DNA from: Norana najaformis
Taxonomy: Eukaryota > Annelida > Clitellata > Crassiclitellata > Hormogastridae
Length of the DNA: 64,000 nt
Direction of reading: 5' to 3'
Assembly: GCA_964023275.1 (NCBI GenBank)
Contig: OZ029918.1
Coordinates: forward strand, 35,377,063-35,441,062
Shown here piece by piece: positions 57,819 to 64,000 of the stretch. Position numbers and translations under genes: made by a program. The notes below the pieces were generated by a model. It did no database searches and had not been told where the DNA came from. It worked only from the letters and a program-made list of their open reading frames with translations. Numbering within the stretch: position 1 is the stretch's first letter; every line of letters begins with the position of its first letter.

Positions 57819-60800
57819 TAATAGTTCTAAGAGGTTGGGTTGATAAATATTTTGGCTGAAGCACAGACATGGCAAATCTAAGTATAGTATTCAAACGGCT
57901 CAAGAAATGGCATTTACGACATATGCGACATATGAAGTGATTGATATCCTCCATAGTCTTCTGGTCCTGGAGCATAGTGGATGTCAACTAACTCTGCTCA
58001 ACAGATTGCGATTTCAGAACAAAGTTTTGCTCTGAAGTGACCATCATCATCAACACAATGTCTTGTGTGTTACGGCACCAGTTCCATAGAAATTTCCAGT
58101 TTAGATTTGAGTAAACATGAGTTCAGCTACTGAATCTGGGTAATTTAACAAAGCTGAGCCCAGCAAGCATAAGCGAAAAGTCGTCATGCTGAGGAGGTAC
58201 GTATGTCATTTTAAGCCAAAGATGAATAAGAAATCCATATTTAGAGCAAAGCATCATAGATTGGGGCGGCCTGAAAACGGCTGCCTTGAAACTAAAACTA
58301 CTCACATCCTGTGCTTCTGCAAGGCCCTGGTGAAATGACAGCATCGCAAATTACACGTTCTGCAACCGACTGACAGAATCAGTTCAAGGTCGATCAGTCA
58401 GGCCACTCCTCACAGTTCACCCAAAATGTTCAAGTTAAAAGTACTAGTACTTTCTCATGCATCTGGATGTTTATATAGCTCCTTTCTAAAAACCTCTCGG
58501 AAGTGCTGTTCTAAACGTTGCATCATCTCACAAGTAAGTAATAAGCGTGGAAGTCTGTCTCATGCCCTCAGCTTCAGGCTCCTTCAAGAGGTTCCTAGAA
58601 GATTCTATATAAATGTTCAAGTACATATATACATACATACATACTTGCATACATATACAAAAGCATGCCTATATACAAACACACCTCACTACATATGTAA
58701 ATACTGGTAAACAGACACAAGCCGACATACCTACATACATGAATACCTACATACATACATACATAGCTACATACTTACATACATATACACATACATACAT
58801 ACATACATACTTGTTTGTTCATGACTGCATGCATCTGATCCCTTTGAGGTCACACCAGCAAAATGCAAGCATGATCCTCCGCAATGTCCTACACAGGTCT
58901 ACTTATGAAGCTACTAGTGCCATAAAAATCAGTGAGTAAGATGACACTTGTTGGCAAGATTCCTTAACAACATTGTGAAGCAGGAAACGTTGTGAAAAAA
59001 GTGAGCAACAAAACAAAGCACTTCTTGCAAAAGCGTGAAACAGAATGGAACGCCACACAGGAAGGGGTGAAACACTCGAATGTCTTTAAGCACAGCAAAC
59101 ATCAGCTGCTAACGCAACACTCAGGGAGTCATTTAGGCTAACGCAACACTCAGGGAGTCATTTAGTCACAACTGTCACCATGATTAGGGCCTTAGTCAAT
59201 CTGGCGTGACATCCATTTGAACAGGCAGCAGCGGTGAAAGAACTCACACAATAAATTCATTGAAAAATGAGCAGGGTTGAAGCCACACGGTCACCATAGA
59301 GAAGCATGTACAACTTACATTTACTGAGTCATTACAACTGAAGTGATCTAACATTCATTTGCTAACATGTGCCAGTATTAATCAATCATTGGCCAACAGG
59401 TATCACCACAACTATGGTGTCATTTAGTTCCAGGTGTGCGCAGCAGTTATTGCACAGGACTGTCACCCAAGAGGTTGGGATTTAAATTCCCTATCAGGGC
59501 AGACTGATATTTGGAGATTTCTTATCCACTTGCATCACTTAGCAAACTCCCACAATACACTGTCAGTGGAAAGATGAGGCATATGAGGGCCATTTGCCCT
59601 CATATGCTGAGGCCAAGAAATGAAGTTGCTAACATTTCATATCCATGTCTCAGGGTTACCTCAAGGCACTGCTCATCTACTTATCTTCTTGGTTTCAACA
59701 CTTTTTGGTCAGCATGCTATTTATGCCCTCCATTAGGAACTGTAGAGATTTGGGTATCTTGAAGAGGTGCAATAAAAATTAAGTACTACAATACATGGGA
59801 AGAAATACAGGAAAAACTGAATGCAATGAAAACTGCCTACCTTAGCGTTCGGTGCGAACTGACTGGCAGCCTTGTCGATTGTTTCCATCCAGTCAATCCA
59901 CTGTCCTCCACCCTTCTTCTCAAAACAGAAATCATAGATGGAGCCACGTTCAGGAAAGGTGTTTGTCTAATGGAAAACACAAACAAAACAACTACTATAT
60001 ATCATCTCAGTTGACAAACTCACATATGTATTGATTTCTTACGATAATGGTGCTATAAAGGTCATTTAGATTGGATTAAATAAGATTAAAGTGAATGTGC
60101 CATCGAAGTAGATGGAACCACATTCAGGAAAGTCTAATTGTAAAACATCAGTAACAAACGCTATCATATTGTCTCAGCTGCCTTAAGATTACGGTGCTGT
60201 AAAAGTCATTAGATTGGATTAGAGTAGATTAGATTGGATTAGATTAGATTAGATTATTATGAACGTGCCACAGAATGAATCCCTTTGGGTAACATATTTT
60301 GCAAATTCAGGGCCTGCTACATAGCTTTCAATCATCCAAGAGAGGCTTAAACACACACACACTTCCATTTCCAAAAGCTAAAGGTCAGGGAAACACAAGA
60401 TTATTAGGAGGTGCTGGACAAATGCTTTTCTACAATGAAATCGAAAATTACACTGAAATTACAGTTATACTGAAAATTACAAATACAATGAAAATTACAC
60501 TGAAATGTAAAATTACAATTACAATACAAGCGACAAAGTGTAAGAATTTACTTCAATGACTTGCTAATATAAATTTACATTGTGTCACTTGTAATATTTA
60601 TACCAATATTTACATTATAAAATTTTAATTATTTTTAAATACCTTGGAAATTTTGCAACTCTTTGGCTTTGGGTGATTGGTATCGAGGCCGTTGATCAGA
60701 TTCCGGATGTACTGATCAAACTTCTTGCGACTGTCGCCAGTTATGGTGCTTCCGATGGTCCAGACAAGCGCAAACTGGAACAGGCCTTGAAGCCAGAGAG

Positions 60801-63800
60801 TTATCTGGTCATTGAAAATGTACAGCATCAATGCTACAGGTGGGAAAAGCGTATACAGACAAATACATAACCTTTGCTGCATCTAATAATTGCCCAGTAA
60901 CAGTTATTTAGCACCTTTGTGAGGTTCCTAAAGGTGCTTTATAAATAGCCAGATACATACATACATACACACATACATACATTTAAAGATGCACACATAC
61001 ATACATACACACATACATATAGACATGTATACATATACACACATACATGTACATACATTCATATGCAGTTTCTAAACCAGAAGGCTTCTATGGCTGAGTA
61101 CCTGTGGTCCAGTAAGGTTATAAGGAACTCCATCCTTGTCCTCCGGTTGTTCGATTTCATCAAGGAGGCTGTGGTAAAGCCGAAGGAAGGTCAGGACGAG
61201 ATGGATCGGCGAGGTCTGCATCAGCATCTTGCACTCGAGTCGGATGAAGTCGAGACACGGCTGGATCAGCCAGTTGAAAAGGTCATCCAGCTGTTCCACG
61301 TGCTCTGGGGTGAGGTTCTTCGGACACTGGTGTTGCATGTACGAGTCCTTGAACGGTTTCCAGCCAAGCTGGTGCGGCTCCAGGTAGATCATTCCACATC
61401 GGCTGACGGTTGCCGGAGACGCCTGCTCCAGGTCGGCCGGTTCAAACATCAGGTTCATGTTGTTCGACATCTGAATGATCTCTCCACTCATCAGGCACAG
61501 CTAGGCAAACGACAAAGTCCAGTGTTACATTTTTAACATTAAAAAATTTGTAAAAGATTGCATACGTTTTTCCGTAGCGACCACATGGCCTCGACCCTAT
61601 TGGGTGAAATCCTTCACCACTGCTACATGCCATTTAAGGTGCCCGTGTACGGACTGTACTAGCCCGAGATTCAAATCTCTGAAATAAGCCACAACCAGGA
61701 CGTGAACCGGGGATCCTCACACACAGAAGCTTTCTTGGCATACGTGCTTACCGATGTAGTTAACTAGGCCATTAAAACTCGGTCTGAAGATTCCAAGTCT
61801 CCTTTTACTATTGATATCTATTCAGTTACTTATTATTTTTAAATTCATCCATTGGGATAAACTTACCATTCATCAGGCACAGCTAGGTAACTGACAGATT
61901 CCGACTTGTACTGTTGCCCACTGATCGGCTGTTCTTCTTCATGGTTTTTATTGGCAAATTCAATGGTTTTTTATATGCTAAGGTGTTTAGCAACTAAAGG
62001 TTATGTAAAATCAATCCTGAGCAAAGCAAATGACTTATTATTTGAAGTCATTGCTACTCAGTGTTTGGTTTTAATAAATTACGTTTTTCCACCTAAATAC
62101 CTTTGTTTTACAAATTCAACAAAGTGGAGTTAATTTTAAAAATTCAACCATATTTAGATTTTAAGATTTCCATTTGTAAATAACTCTGACTATCCCTCGA
62201 CTTGACAAAGCACAAATGAATGTGACTTCTATGTGGCTTTACAAAGCACTGAAGAGGTTTTACATTACATGTACAGCTACCGTGAAGTCGACAGTCATAA
62301 GAGTCCACAGTGGTAATAAAGTCCACAATTCTAAAACATCCACAGTGCTAAGCAATTCCACAGTTCCAAAGCCTCAACCACCAATTTTTATGAGAGAACT
62401 GACCTTCTTGTTGTCATCAAGGACTGTATTCATATTCTCAATCCAGACGGCGTCAACTGGACCATCAAACAAGATCCACTTCCTGTCATCAGTCGTATTC
62501 GAAGCATACTCACGGAAGGTATTTGCCAGTACACCTACAGACATGAAAAACACTTTCCAGTCAACTTATTATATACAGGCTAATACATATATATACATAA
62601 ACTTAGTGGTATACATAAACTGAGTGGTATATATATATATAAATTTTAATATGTATATATATATTAATATTTTTTTTAAAGTCTTGACTTAATATACTTA
62701 TGGGTTCTATGACTCAGCAACAGTTTGCCTTGATTGTTGTAGGTTAACATTTGTTGGGCCCAAATCGGGCAGGTAGCCGTCCACTGGTTTCCAAAGTGGC
62801 ACAATGCGGGCCAGCCGCAGGCCCGGTTAACACCGTTGCTGTGGATATGCTCCGAATCCAAAAGTCTGGCATAGTTGCTAGAATTTCGATAAATATCTTG
62901 GGATTTGTGCCTTTTCTCAAATTTTCGATGTTCTTACACACCTTGGAAATTTACAAATAAAGTGAATAAGGAGTCAAAGGGTCACACATATACAAAGGGT
63001 CATATGCATATAAATGTGCATTTACAATTATAATTATGATTACGATTATATACCATCTGTCCACTCGTGTGAGACCGGGTCAAACTGGCCGTAGAGCTGA
63101 CCCATGGTAATGGCCTTCGGATTTATTATTCGGTAGAGTACTTTGTATTCGGTCATCAGTCCAGATGCTTGGAGGTCACTCAGTGCATCTGCGAGGACTT
63201 GCCAGGCCTGCGTCTTTCCTCCGAGCGGTTCACCAACGATCATCAGACCATGACGCACAAGGATCATCTCATAGATCTACATTTACAAGATATTTCATCT
63301 ACCATAATGTAATGTAATACAAAGTTGTAATATACTCACAGTGTAATTTGTCACTGGCAGCGGCATGGAGCACATAATAGTAATATAACAGCAATAGGCA
63401 GAAATTCATCAAAAAGGTCATGATACTAAATTAAGCAATATTAAAAAGTAAATAATGAAATGTTAGTTATTTAAGAAGATGCAACTAAAAAGATTTCAAT
63501 ATATACTGATCATTTTAATTTGTAAACAATAAATAAATAAATTAATTAATAATAATAAATAAATAATAATAATAATAAATAACATAAATAAATAAATAAT
63601 GAATATGAGGAATAAATAAACAAGCAGACAGATAAACAAAACAGAATGAAACCTGGATAATTTTTTCAATAAACCAAGGCACAGGTTGGAGTTTGCGTTT
63701 GGAGATGTTGTCCTTAATTGCTTCGAGGAAGACTCCGAAATCCGGCTGCGGAGACTCCACGCCCGGGAAGAGATCTGAGATAATTCCCTCAAACAGTGGA

Positions 63801-63805
63801 ACATC
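30605..63805 (-). CDS. DNAH7: Axonemal dynein heavy chain, DNAH7 type (39 exons, AAA2 to C-terminus; 5' part outside window)
   Basis: Thirty-nine exons on the minus strand join without a phase conflict into 2472 residues ending VASLCQLDD-stop. This is about 60% of a normal DNAH7 (about 4000 residues). P-loops are GEPLGGKT (AAA2), GPTGTGKT (AAA3) and GIGGSGRQ (AAA4); the stalk, its microtubule-binding tip, AAA5, AAA6 and the C-terminal domain follow. Blocks such as [35 protein letters not shown] and [15 protein letters not shown] agree with my memory of vertebrate DNAH7 more closely than with outer-arm or cytoplasmic chains; DNAH3 and DNAH12 are the nearest alternatives. The protein is the ATP-driven motor of single-headed inner dynein arms in motile cilia. 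The exons lie under long SINE- and microsatellite-filled introns, the largest (53172-59840) holding an intact LINE. Exon coordinates are given in the block entries below. Confidence 0.95.
31840..32065 (+). mobile_element. SINE family D-like copy
   Basis: Ends in GGTTGATGCCTTGTGCATTA and a TTACAAATTAC tail, as in the copies at 25195 and 36010. (TCTAATCTAA)n remnants lie just upstream at 31690-31745. Confidence 0.5.
33309..33861 (+). repeat. 21-bp minisatellite, about 26 units
   Basis: Tandem units of CCCACAAATCAGCTACCTTGT; most of the roughly 18 central units look identical. The first units and one near 33748-33770 are variants (ATAAATCGGC, ATAAATTGGC plus extra bases). Because 21 is a multiple of three, both strands stay open and give artificial repeat proteins. 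It lies in the intron between dynein exons 35 and 36. Confidence 0.97.
36010..36180 (+). mobile_element. SINE family D copy
   Basis: GATTGATTGATGCCTTGTGC, ACTATGATAACGGCTCCACA and GAAGTTATTCTGG match the other family D ends. Located in a dynein intron. Confidence 0.6.
36595..36745. repeat. ATG/GTG trinucleotide repeat
   Basis: ATGATGATG merging into GTGGTGGTG and ATAGTAGTGGTGGTG variants in the intron between dynein exons 30 and 31. Confidence 0.9.
36788..39526 (-). CDS. DNAH7: Dynein exons 25-30 of window: AAA6 module
   Basis: Exons 39526-39366, 38732-38575, 38419-38058, 37661-37545, 37219-37129 and 36894-36788. They carry [100 protein letters not shown] and [20 protein letters not shown]. 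For exon 30 a donor 14 bases upstream (GTAAAG) also looks usable, but only the GTGAAT donor after 36788 keeps phase with exon 31. Confidence 0.92.
38868..38976. repeat. Two-unit ~55-bp tandem duplication
   Basis: TTAGCTACAGAAAATGACC followed by CATTATAACT-GACCTTATTATA and GG-GGTTCT occurs twice in a row with a few differences, in the intron upstream of dynein exon 26. Confidence 0.8.
39214..39299. repeat. ATC/CAT trinucleotide repeat
   Basis: CATCATCAT runs with CGTCATCGT interruptions; they produce poly-His and poly-Met/Asp artefact frames. Confidence 0.95.
39625..39832 (+). mobile_element. LINE 3' end (ORF2 C-terminus and 3' UTR)
   Basis: The frame reads [17 protein letters not shown] and [18 protein letters not shown]-stop, the C-terminal block of a CR1/L2/Jockey-type ORF2. 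The 3' UTR is GTTTTCTTGAAGGGGCGCTA, TATAAGTG, then (AAATA)n. It shows the LINE version of the tail motif found on the SINEs. Confidence 0.8.
40182..42112 (-). CDS. DNAH7: Dynein exons 22-24 of window: AAA5 module
   Basis: Exons 42112-41911, 41384-40891 and 40424-40182. They carry [35 protein letters not shown], then [40 protein letters not shown] and [18 protein letters not shown], and end with [20 protein letters not shown]. These are the expected AAA5 and following helical blocks. Junction phases are 1 and 0. Confidence 0.93.
40580..40830 (+). mobile_element. SINE family B copy
   Basis: Contains AATCCTGTCCTGATTCTTCC, TGCCAATCGATTTTATTTTG, GGGAATAAGCTGGTTACCAC and ends GGGCACTGCAGAAATCTC. 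Lies in the intron between dynein exons 23 and 24. Confidence 0.8.
41555..41775 (+). mobile_element. SINE family B, second subfamily
   Basis: ACCCTAACAGCTCCTCTCCC, GACATGGCATTCTTGGACAA and GTGAATAAGCTGGTGCCCTG, ending TAGCGCTTTAGAAATTTTG. The same version, reversed, lies at 43915-44150 and 48100-48295. Confidence 0.7.
42375..42640. repeat. TATG microsatellite complex
   Basis: Imperfect TATG/TGTA repeats in the intron between dynein exons 21 and 22. Confidence 0.9.
42809..46152 (-). CDS. DNAH7: Dynein exons 17-21 of window: stalk coiled coils and microtubule-binding tip
   Basis: Exons 46152-45733, 45467-45300, 44522-44308, 43847-43640 and 43069-42809. Exon 17 has [20 protein letters not shown] and the start of coiled coil 1; exon 18 is Ala/Glu-rich coiled coil ([20 protein letters not shown]). 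Exons 19-20 form the tip ([19 protein letters not shown] to [20 protein letters not shown]). Coiled coil 2 runs from [20 protein letters not shown] into exon 21 ([20 protein letters not shown]). The spacing between coils is typical for an axonemal chain without the long tip flap of DNAH-beta types. Confidence 0.92.
43440..43620 (+). mobile_element. SINE family B copy
   Basis: GACCTGGAACCGAACTCTTT, GCGAATAAGCTGGTCCCTGC and the 3' end TAGGGCGCTGTAGAAATCTT followed by ATTATGATTACG. Confidence 0.75.
43915..44150 (-). mobile_element. SINE family B, second subfamily
   Basis: Antisense copy: AAGCACGGGGTACCAGCTTA, TTGTCCAAAGATGCCATGTC and GAGGAGCTGTTAGGGTGTG. A tRNA B-box-like GGGGGTTCAATTCCCC follows at about 44178-44193. 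Confidence 0.7.
44665..44960 (+). mobile_element. tRNA-headed SINE family E
   Basis: GGAATAGTTTAGATGATAGT, later GGGATTCAAATCTTCGCCAG, then GGCCAAGGCTAAGAAAGGCT; same block order as 28555 and 59430. Confidence 0.65.
45520..45715. repeat. ACAC/TACA microsatellite complex
   Basis: CACATACATA and ACACACAC repeats beside the donor of dynein exon 17. Confidence 0.9.
46596..49317 (-). CDS. DNAH7: Dynein exons 13-16 of window: AAA4 module
   Basis: Exons 49317-49190, 48446-48322, 47615-47430 and 46763-46596. The Walker A loop GIGGSGRQ is split over the exon 13/14 junction ([17 protein letters not shown] by phase 1). Exon 15 carries [19 protein letters not shown], the Walker B region, and [18 protein letters not shown]. 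Exon 16 carries [20 protein letters not shown] and CCTIDWFQ. The donors after exons 13 (GTTTGT) and 14 (GTTTTC) are poor matches to consensus, but the phases and the protein require them. Confidence 0.92.
48100..48295 (-). mobile_element. SINE family B, second subfamily, diverged
   Basis: AAGCACGGGGCACCAGCTGA, TTGGGGATGTCCAGAAACAC and GATGGGCTGTTACGGTTGG align with the copy at 43915. Confidence 0.6.
48725..49110 (+). mobile_element. LINE ORF tail interrupted by a 199-bp insertion
   Basis: The outer parts read [16 protein letters not shown], then [20 protein letters not shown] and a stop, the typical last block of a non-LTR ORF2 (RTE/CR1-like). Between them, 48793-48991 is an unrelated insert bracketed by an exact 33-bp duplication (48760-48792 and 48992-49024). 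Leaving out insert plus one repeat keeps the LINE frame open. Confidence 0.8.
48846..48887. repeat. Hairpin: 19-bp inverted repeat, 4-base loop
   Basis: AATTCGTGTGGATTATTAC, loop CACA, then GTAATAATCCGCACGAATT. One mismatch (G:T in RNA) in 19 pairs. It lies within the 199-bp insert. Confidence 0.9.
49864..60804 (-). CDS. DNAH7: Dynein exons 5-12 of window: AAA2-AAA3 linker and AAA3 module
   Basis: Exons 60804-60643, 59966-59841, 53171-53014, 52533-52453, 51822-51639, 51215-51030, 50460-50234 and 50070-49864. Exon 5 starts at [16 protein letters not shown]; a nearer-looking acceptor 25 bases upstream would break the frame. Exon 7 carries Walker A ([15 protein letters not shown]), exon 9 Walker B ([20 protein letters not shown]), exon 10 [20 protein letters not shown], and exon 11 [20 protein letters not shown]. 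All residues expected for nucleotide binding and hydrolysis at AAA3 are present. The intron between exons 6 and 7 is 6.7 kb and contains the R2/R4-type LINE in the opposite orientation. Confidence 0.93.
50100..50215 (+). mobile_element. SINE family D fragment
   Basis: CATAACGACAACGGCGCTAC AGAAGTCATCAGATTAGG (written with a gap) is the family D 3' end, between dynein exons 11 and 12. Confidence 0.6.
51880..51965 (+). mobile_element. SINE family D fragment
   Basis: GCTAGTGCATTATGATAACG, GCGCTACAGAAGTCATTG and TTAAATTAGAT; a short family D end. Confidence 0.6.
52640..52905 (+). mobile_element. SINE family B copy
   Basis: CCTATCGATTTTGTTTTAAC, GTGAATAAGCTGGTCCCCGT and GGGTGCTGTAGAAAACTCAG, then (GATTAC)n. 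Confidence 0.75.
53250..53345. repeat. CTGT microsatellite
   Basis: CTGTCTGT repeats with CTTT interruptions in the large dynein intron. Confidence 0.92.
54313..54500. repeat. AAT/TAA microsatellite, left flank of the R2/R4-type LINE
   Basis: Long imperfect AAT array with AAAT and poly-A variants, directly abutting the LINE 5' sequence that starts near ACGGATATTTTAAAG. Confidence 0.9.
54501..57775 (+). mobile_element. Restriction-like-endonuclease LINE (R2/R4 type), apparently intact
   Basis: About 3.3 kb: a 5' untranslated region of about 0.3 kb, one long ORF, and almost no 3' UTR before the right-hand TAA array. Both flanks are the same kind of TAA/AAT microsatellite, so the element appears to have landed within that repeat. 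Among known R4-clade elements, Dong of silkworm inserts into TAA repeats; this is the nearest precedent. It sits antisense in the intron between dynein exons 6 and 7. The exact 5' boundary is uncertain by tens of bases. Confidence 0.85.
54841..57759 (+). CDS. R2/R4-type LINE polyprotein: zinc finger, reverse transcriptase, restriction-like endonuclease
   Basis: The first ATG at 54841 gives 972 residues; the frame is open from the TGA at 54793, so translation from an upstream non-AUG codon is possible, as proposed for R2. In order: a Cys/His finger (CSICWATF, then HRHG and C) near residues 10-40; RT blocks [32 protein letters not shown], motif [13 protein letters not shown], motif [11 protein letters not shown], motif [10 protein letters not shown] and motif [15 protein letters not shown]; then a C-terminal CHC finger (CHCGE, HGLVC) and a PD-(D/E)XK-like endonuclease ([20 protein letters not shown]). 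All catalytic Asp residues are present. The FLDD version of motif C, where FADD or YADD is usual, is notable. GC content is visibly higher than in the surrounding intron. No stop or frameshift interrupts it, which argues for recent insertion. Confidence 0.92.
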   Translation: MHRRPAKGKGTCSICWATFKTHASDGTIHRHGPRPAPCPGSDQPPAEILSPNAVVPLSSAASPANQDSIQMQPDSDRQCRLRHPEIKLLHPVIRGALVKRIPRTARTSCAALLGELIEAVVSEPDDTGKWSNLLAFGGCILVKPKRGGVKRNLTRAILSRITNWRSKGPAGCTDEVEHKPTASRGTGLTKRDTTKHLASAVASKLEDGNYKAAIRLICSDDTPAPDTPETLAGLRMKHPPASSDRRPFCDPKHSDRFAALNTSERAIVEAISSFPAGSAAGPDGITPQHLKDLTSAGVDLNLIHHLNDLVNLMLEGSLPTEVNEVIYGANLMALKKKDGGIRPIAVGYTWRRLAAKCANAHAVTKLSPLLAPIQLGVGVPGGAEAAVHATRRWATSMSTDAVLVKLDFANAFNTLRRDSLLEAVARDIPELYRFTHAAYSCSPLLKHGSNILRSEEGTQQGDPMGPMEFCITIQPILQQLKSELKIAFLDDLTLGGSVDVVALDVQLIAQESAKLGLRLNRAKCEIVFQNDENQVDNLAFSGFNLTPLREATLLGTPLMPGPAVEKVVNEKANDLERAVGRLSMLHAHDALVLLRNGLSVPKLLYTMRTAVCTECPSLTRFDSLLRDGLSTILNVELSDEKWLQASLPVRDGGLGIRCASTLALSAFLASAASTSELQTHILPPESADTSDELVNTALNAWMVFTGAEPPTGSAAHRQREWDSRWTSKASASLHESANNPLDRARLLASQAPHSGDWMLAPPVTALGLRLSDEVIRTAVGMRLGTTLCEPHLCHCGERVDARGLHGLVCRKSAARQQRHNMLNDIIWRALTRANIPAQKEPLGLTREDGKRPDGVTLIPWSRGRCLTWDVTVSDTFAASHLGFTSTGPSEAANRAVSAKRLKYATIAQTHSFVAVALETSGAWSTEGLDFVWELGRRMTMATHDPLETNYLLQRLSVAVQRGNAICFSGTLL
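57771..57823. repeat. ATA/TAA microsatellite, right flank of the R2/R4-type LINE
   Basis: GATGATGATAATTATAATAA then a clean (TAA)n run, beginning about 12-25 bases after the LINE stop codon. Confidence 0.92.
58465..58815 (+). mobile_element. SINE family C with TACA microsatellite tail
   Basis: From TTTATATAGCTCCTTTCTAA through AAGAGGTTCCTAGAAGATTC to TATATAAATGTTCAAG, then about 200 bases of TACATACA. Similar tails follow SINE ends near 47113 and 60950. Confidence 0.6.
59430..59790 (+). mobile_element. tRNA-headed SINE family E
   Basis: GTGCGCAGCAGTTATTGCAC with GGTTGGGATTTAAATTCCC (degenerate B box), then TGCCCTCATATGCTGAGGCC and TTGAAGAGGTGCAATAAAAA at the 3' end. Confidence 0.65.
60036..60255 (+). 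mobile_element. SINE family D, partly duplicated, with GATTA tail
   Basis: GATAATGGTGCTATAAAGGT then CATTTAGATTGGATT; a second end (TTACGGTGCTGTAAAAGTCA) lies 130 bases on, followed by (TTAGA)n. Confidence 0.6.
61102..63805 (-). CDS. DNAH7: Dynein exons 1-4 of window: AAA2 module
   Basis: Exons 63805-63653, 63276-63054, 62534-62404 and 61500-61102. The first reads [17 protein letters not shown], the second carries the Walker A loop [16 protein letters not shown] and [17 protein letters not shown], the third the Walker B region [20 protein letters not shown], and the fourth [18 protein letters not shown] and [16 protein letters not shown]. Junction phases are 0, 1, 0. In dyneins AAA2 binds nucleotide but is not thought to hydrolyse it quickly. 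The sequence upstream of 63805 is an intron, so AAA1 lies outside the window. Confidence 0.93.
61555..61780 (-). mobile_element. SINE family A, with tRNA-like head
   Basis: On the minus strand it starts GGCCTAGTTAACTACATCGG, TAAGCACG (A-box-like), then CCCCGGTTCACGTCC (B-box-like), and continues through GGTGAAGGATTTCACCCAAT and GGTCGCTACGGAAAAACG. This copy defines the tRNA origin of family A. Confidence 0.7.
63530..63605. repeat. AAT/AAAT microsatellite
   Basis: AATAAATAAATTAATTAATA merging into (AAT)n and (AAAT)n, just downstream of dynein exon 1. Confidence 0.9.
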
Positions 63806-63896
63806 CTGTTCGCAGAAACAAAGCAGCTCTTGTAACAATGTTTACAGCATCATAAGTAAAATCTTATAGTAAAGATTTTAAAGTAATGTAGTAATA

Positions 63897-64000
63897 GTAA
63901 TTGTAATCCCAAGATTTCTACAGCACCCAACGAAAGCCACGTCACGGGGACCAGCTTATTCACAGGCGCTCAGTCAAAACAAAATCGATAGGCAAAAGTG
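63897..64000 (-). mobile_element. SINE family B copy, cut by the window edge
   Basis: TGTAATCCCAAGATTTCTAC AGCACCCAACGAAAGCC (written with a gap), GGGACCAGCTTATTCACAGG and AAAATCGATAGGCAAAAGTG; nearly identical to 15771 onwards. Confidence 0.8.

Noticed and set aside
60805-60882. Upstream extension of dynein exon 5 through [10 protein letters not shown]
   Set aside because: It would use the acceptor at about 60829 and break phase with exon 4; the acceptor before 60804 keeps phase and matches the family sequence.

Overview
This window is intron-rich animal DNA, most likely from an aquatic invertebrate (a lophotrochozoan or invertebrate deuterostome; the sequence does not settle which). The reasons are GT-AG introns of about 0.1-7 kb, an axonemal dynein heavy chain gene spread over 39 exons here, many SINE and LINE remnants, and abundant microsatellites. 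Five protein-coding genes can be built by joining exons whose reading phases agree at every junction.

Layout: (1) 475-2919 (+), the last three exons of an ADP-ribose pyrophosphatase (NUDT9, or the NUDT9-like tail of a TRPM2 channel). (2) 5427-9711 (-), a four-exon gene for an 890-residue protein I do not recognise: one 2.4 kb disordered-looking exon, then a C-terminal coiled coil. (3) 11.4-14.3 kb, a broken Jockey-like LINE fragment followed by a putative hAT-type non-autonomous DNA transposon that ends 58 bp before the next start codon. (4) 14349-20952 (+), an eight-exon gene for a 432-residue multi-pass membrane protein (possibly the uncharacterised DUF7802 family). (5) 22937-27745 (+), a six-exon TMEM72 orthologue. 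(6) 30605-63805 (-), the 3' part of a DNAH7-type single-headed inner-arm axonemal dynein heavy chain: 39 exons, 2472 residues, running from the start of AAA2 to the natural stop; the 5' part lies beyond the window.

The introns and spacers are filled with several SINE families. Most of them, and the LINE 3' ends nearby, finish in variants of one motif, GGCGCTATATAAAT, often followed by a young microsatellite. This suggests one LINE machinery mobilises them all. The most striking element is an apparently intact restriction-like-endonuclease LINE (R2/R4 type; 972-981 residue ORF, FLDD in the RT active site). It sits inside a TAA-type microsatellite within a 6.7 kb dynein intron, so it looks like a microsatellite-targeting retrotransposon. 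Other unexplained structures are a 21-bp intronic minisatellite, two tandem arrays that begin exactly at splice donors, and a 200-bp hairpin-bearing insert flanked by an exact 33-bp duplication inside a LINE tail.

The dynein heavy chain acts in motile cilia. The other genes share no evident pathway; their adjacency looks incidental. No rRNA, functional tRNA or CRISPR array was seen.
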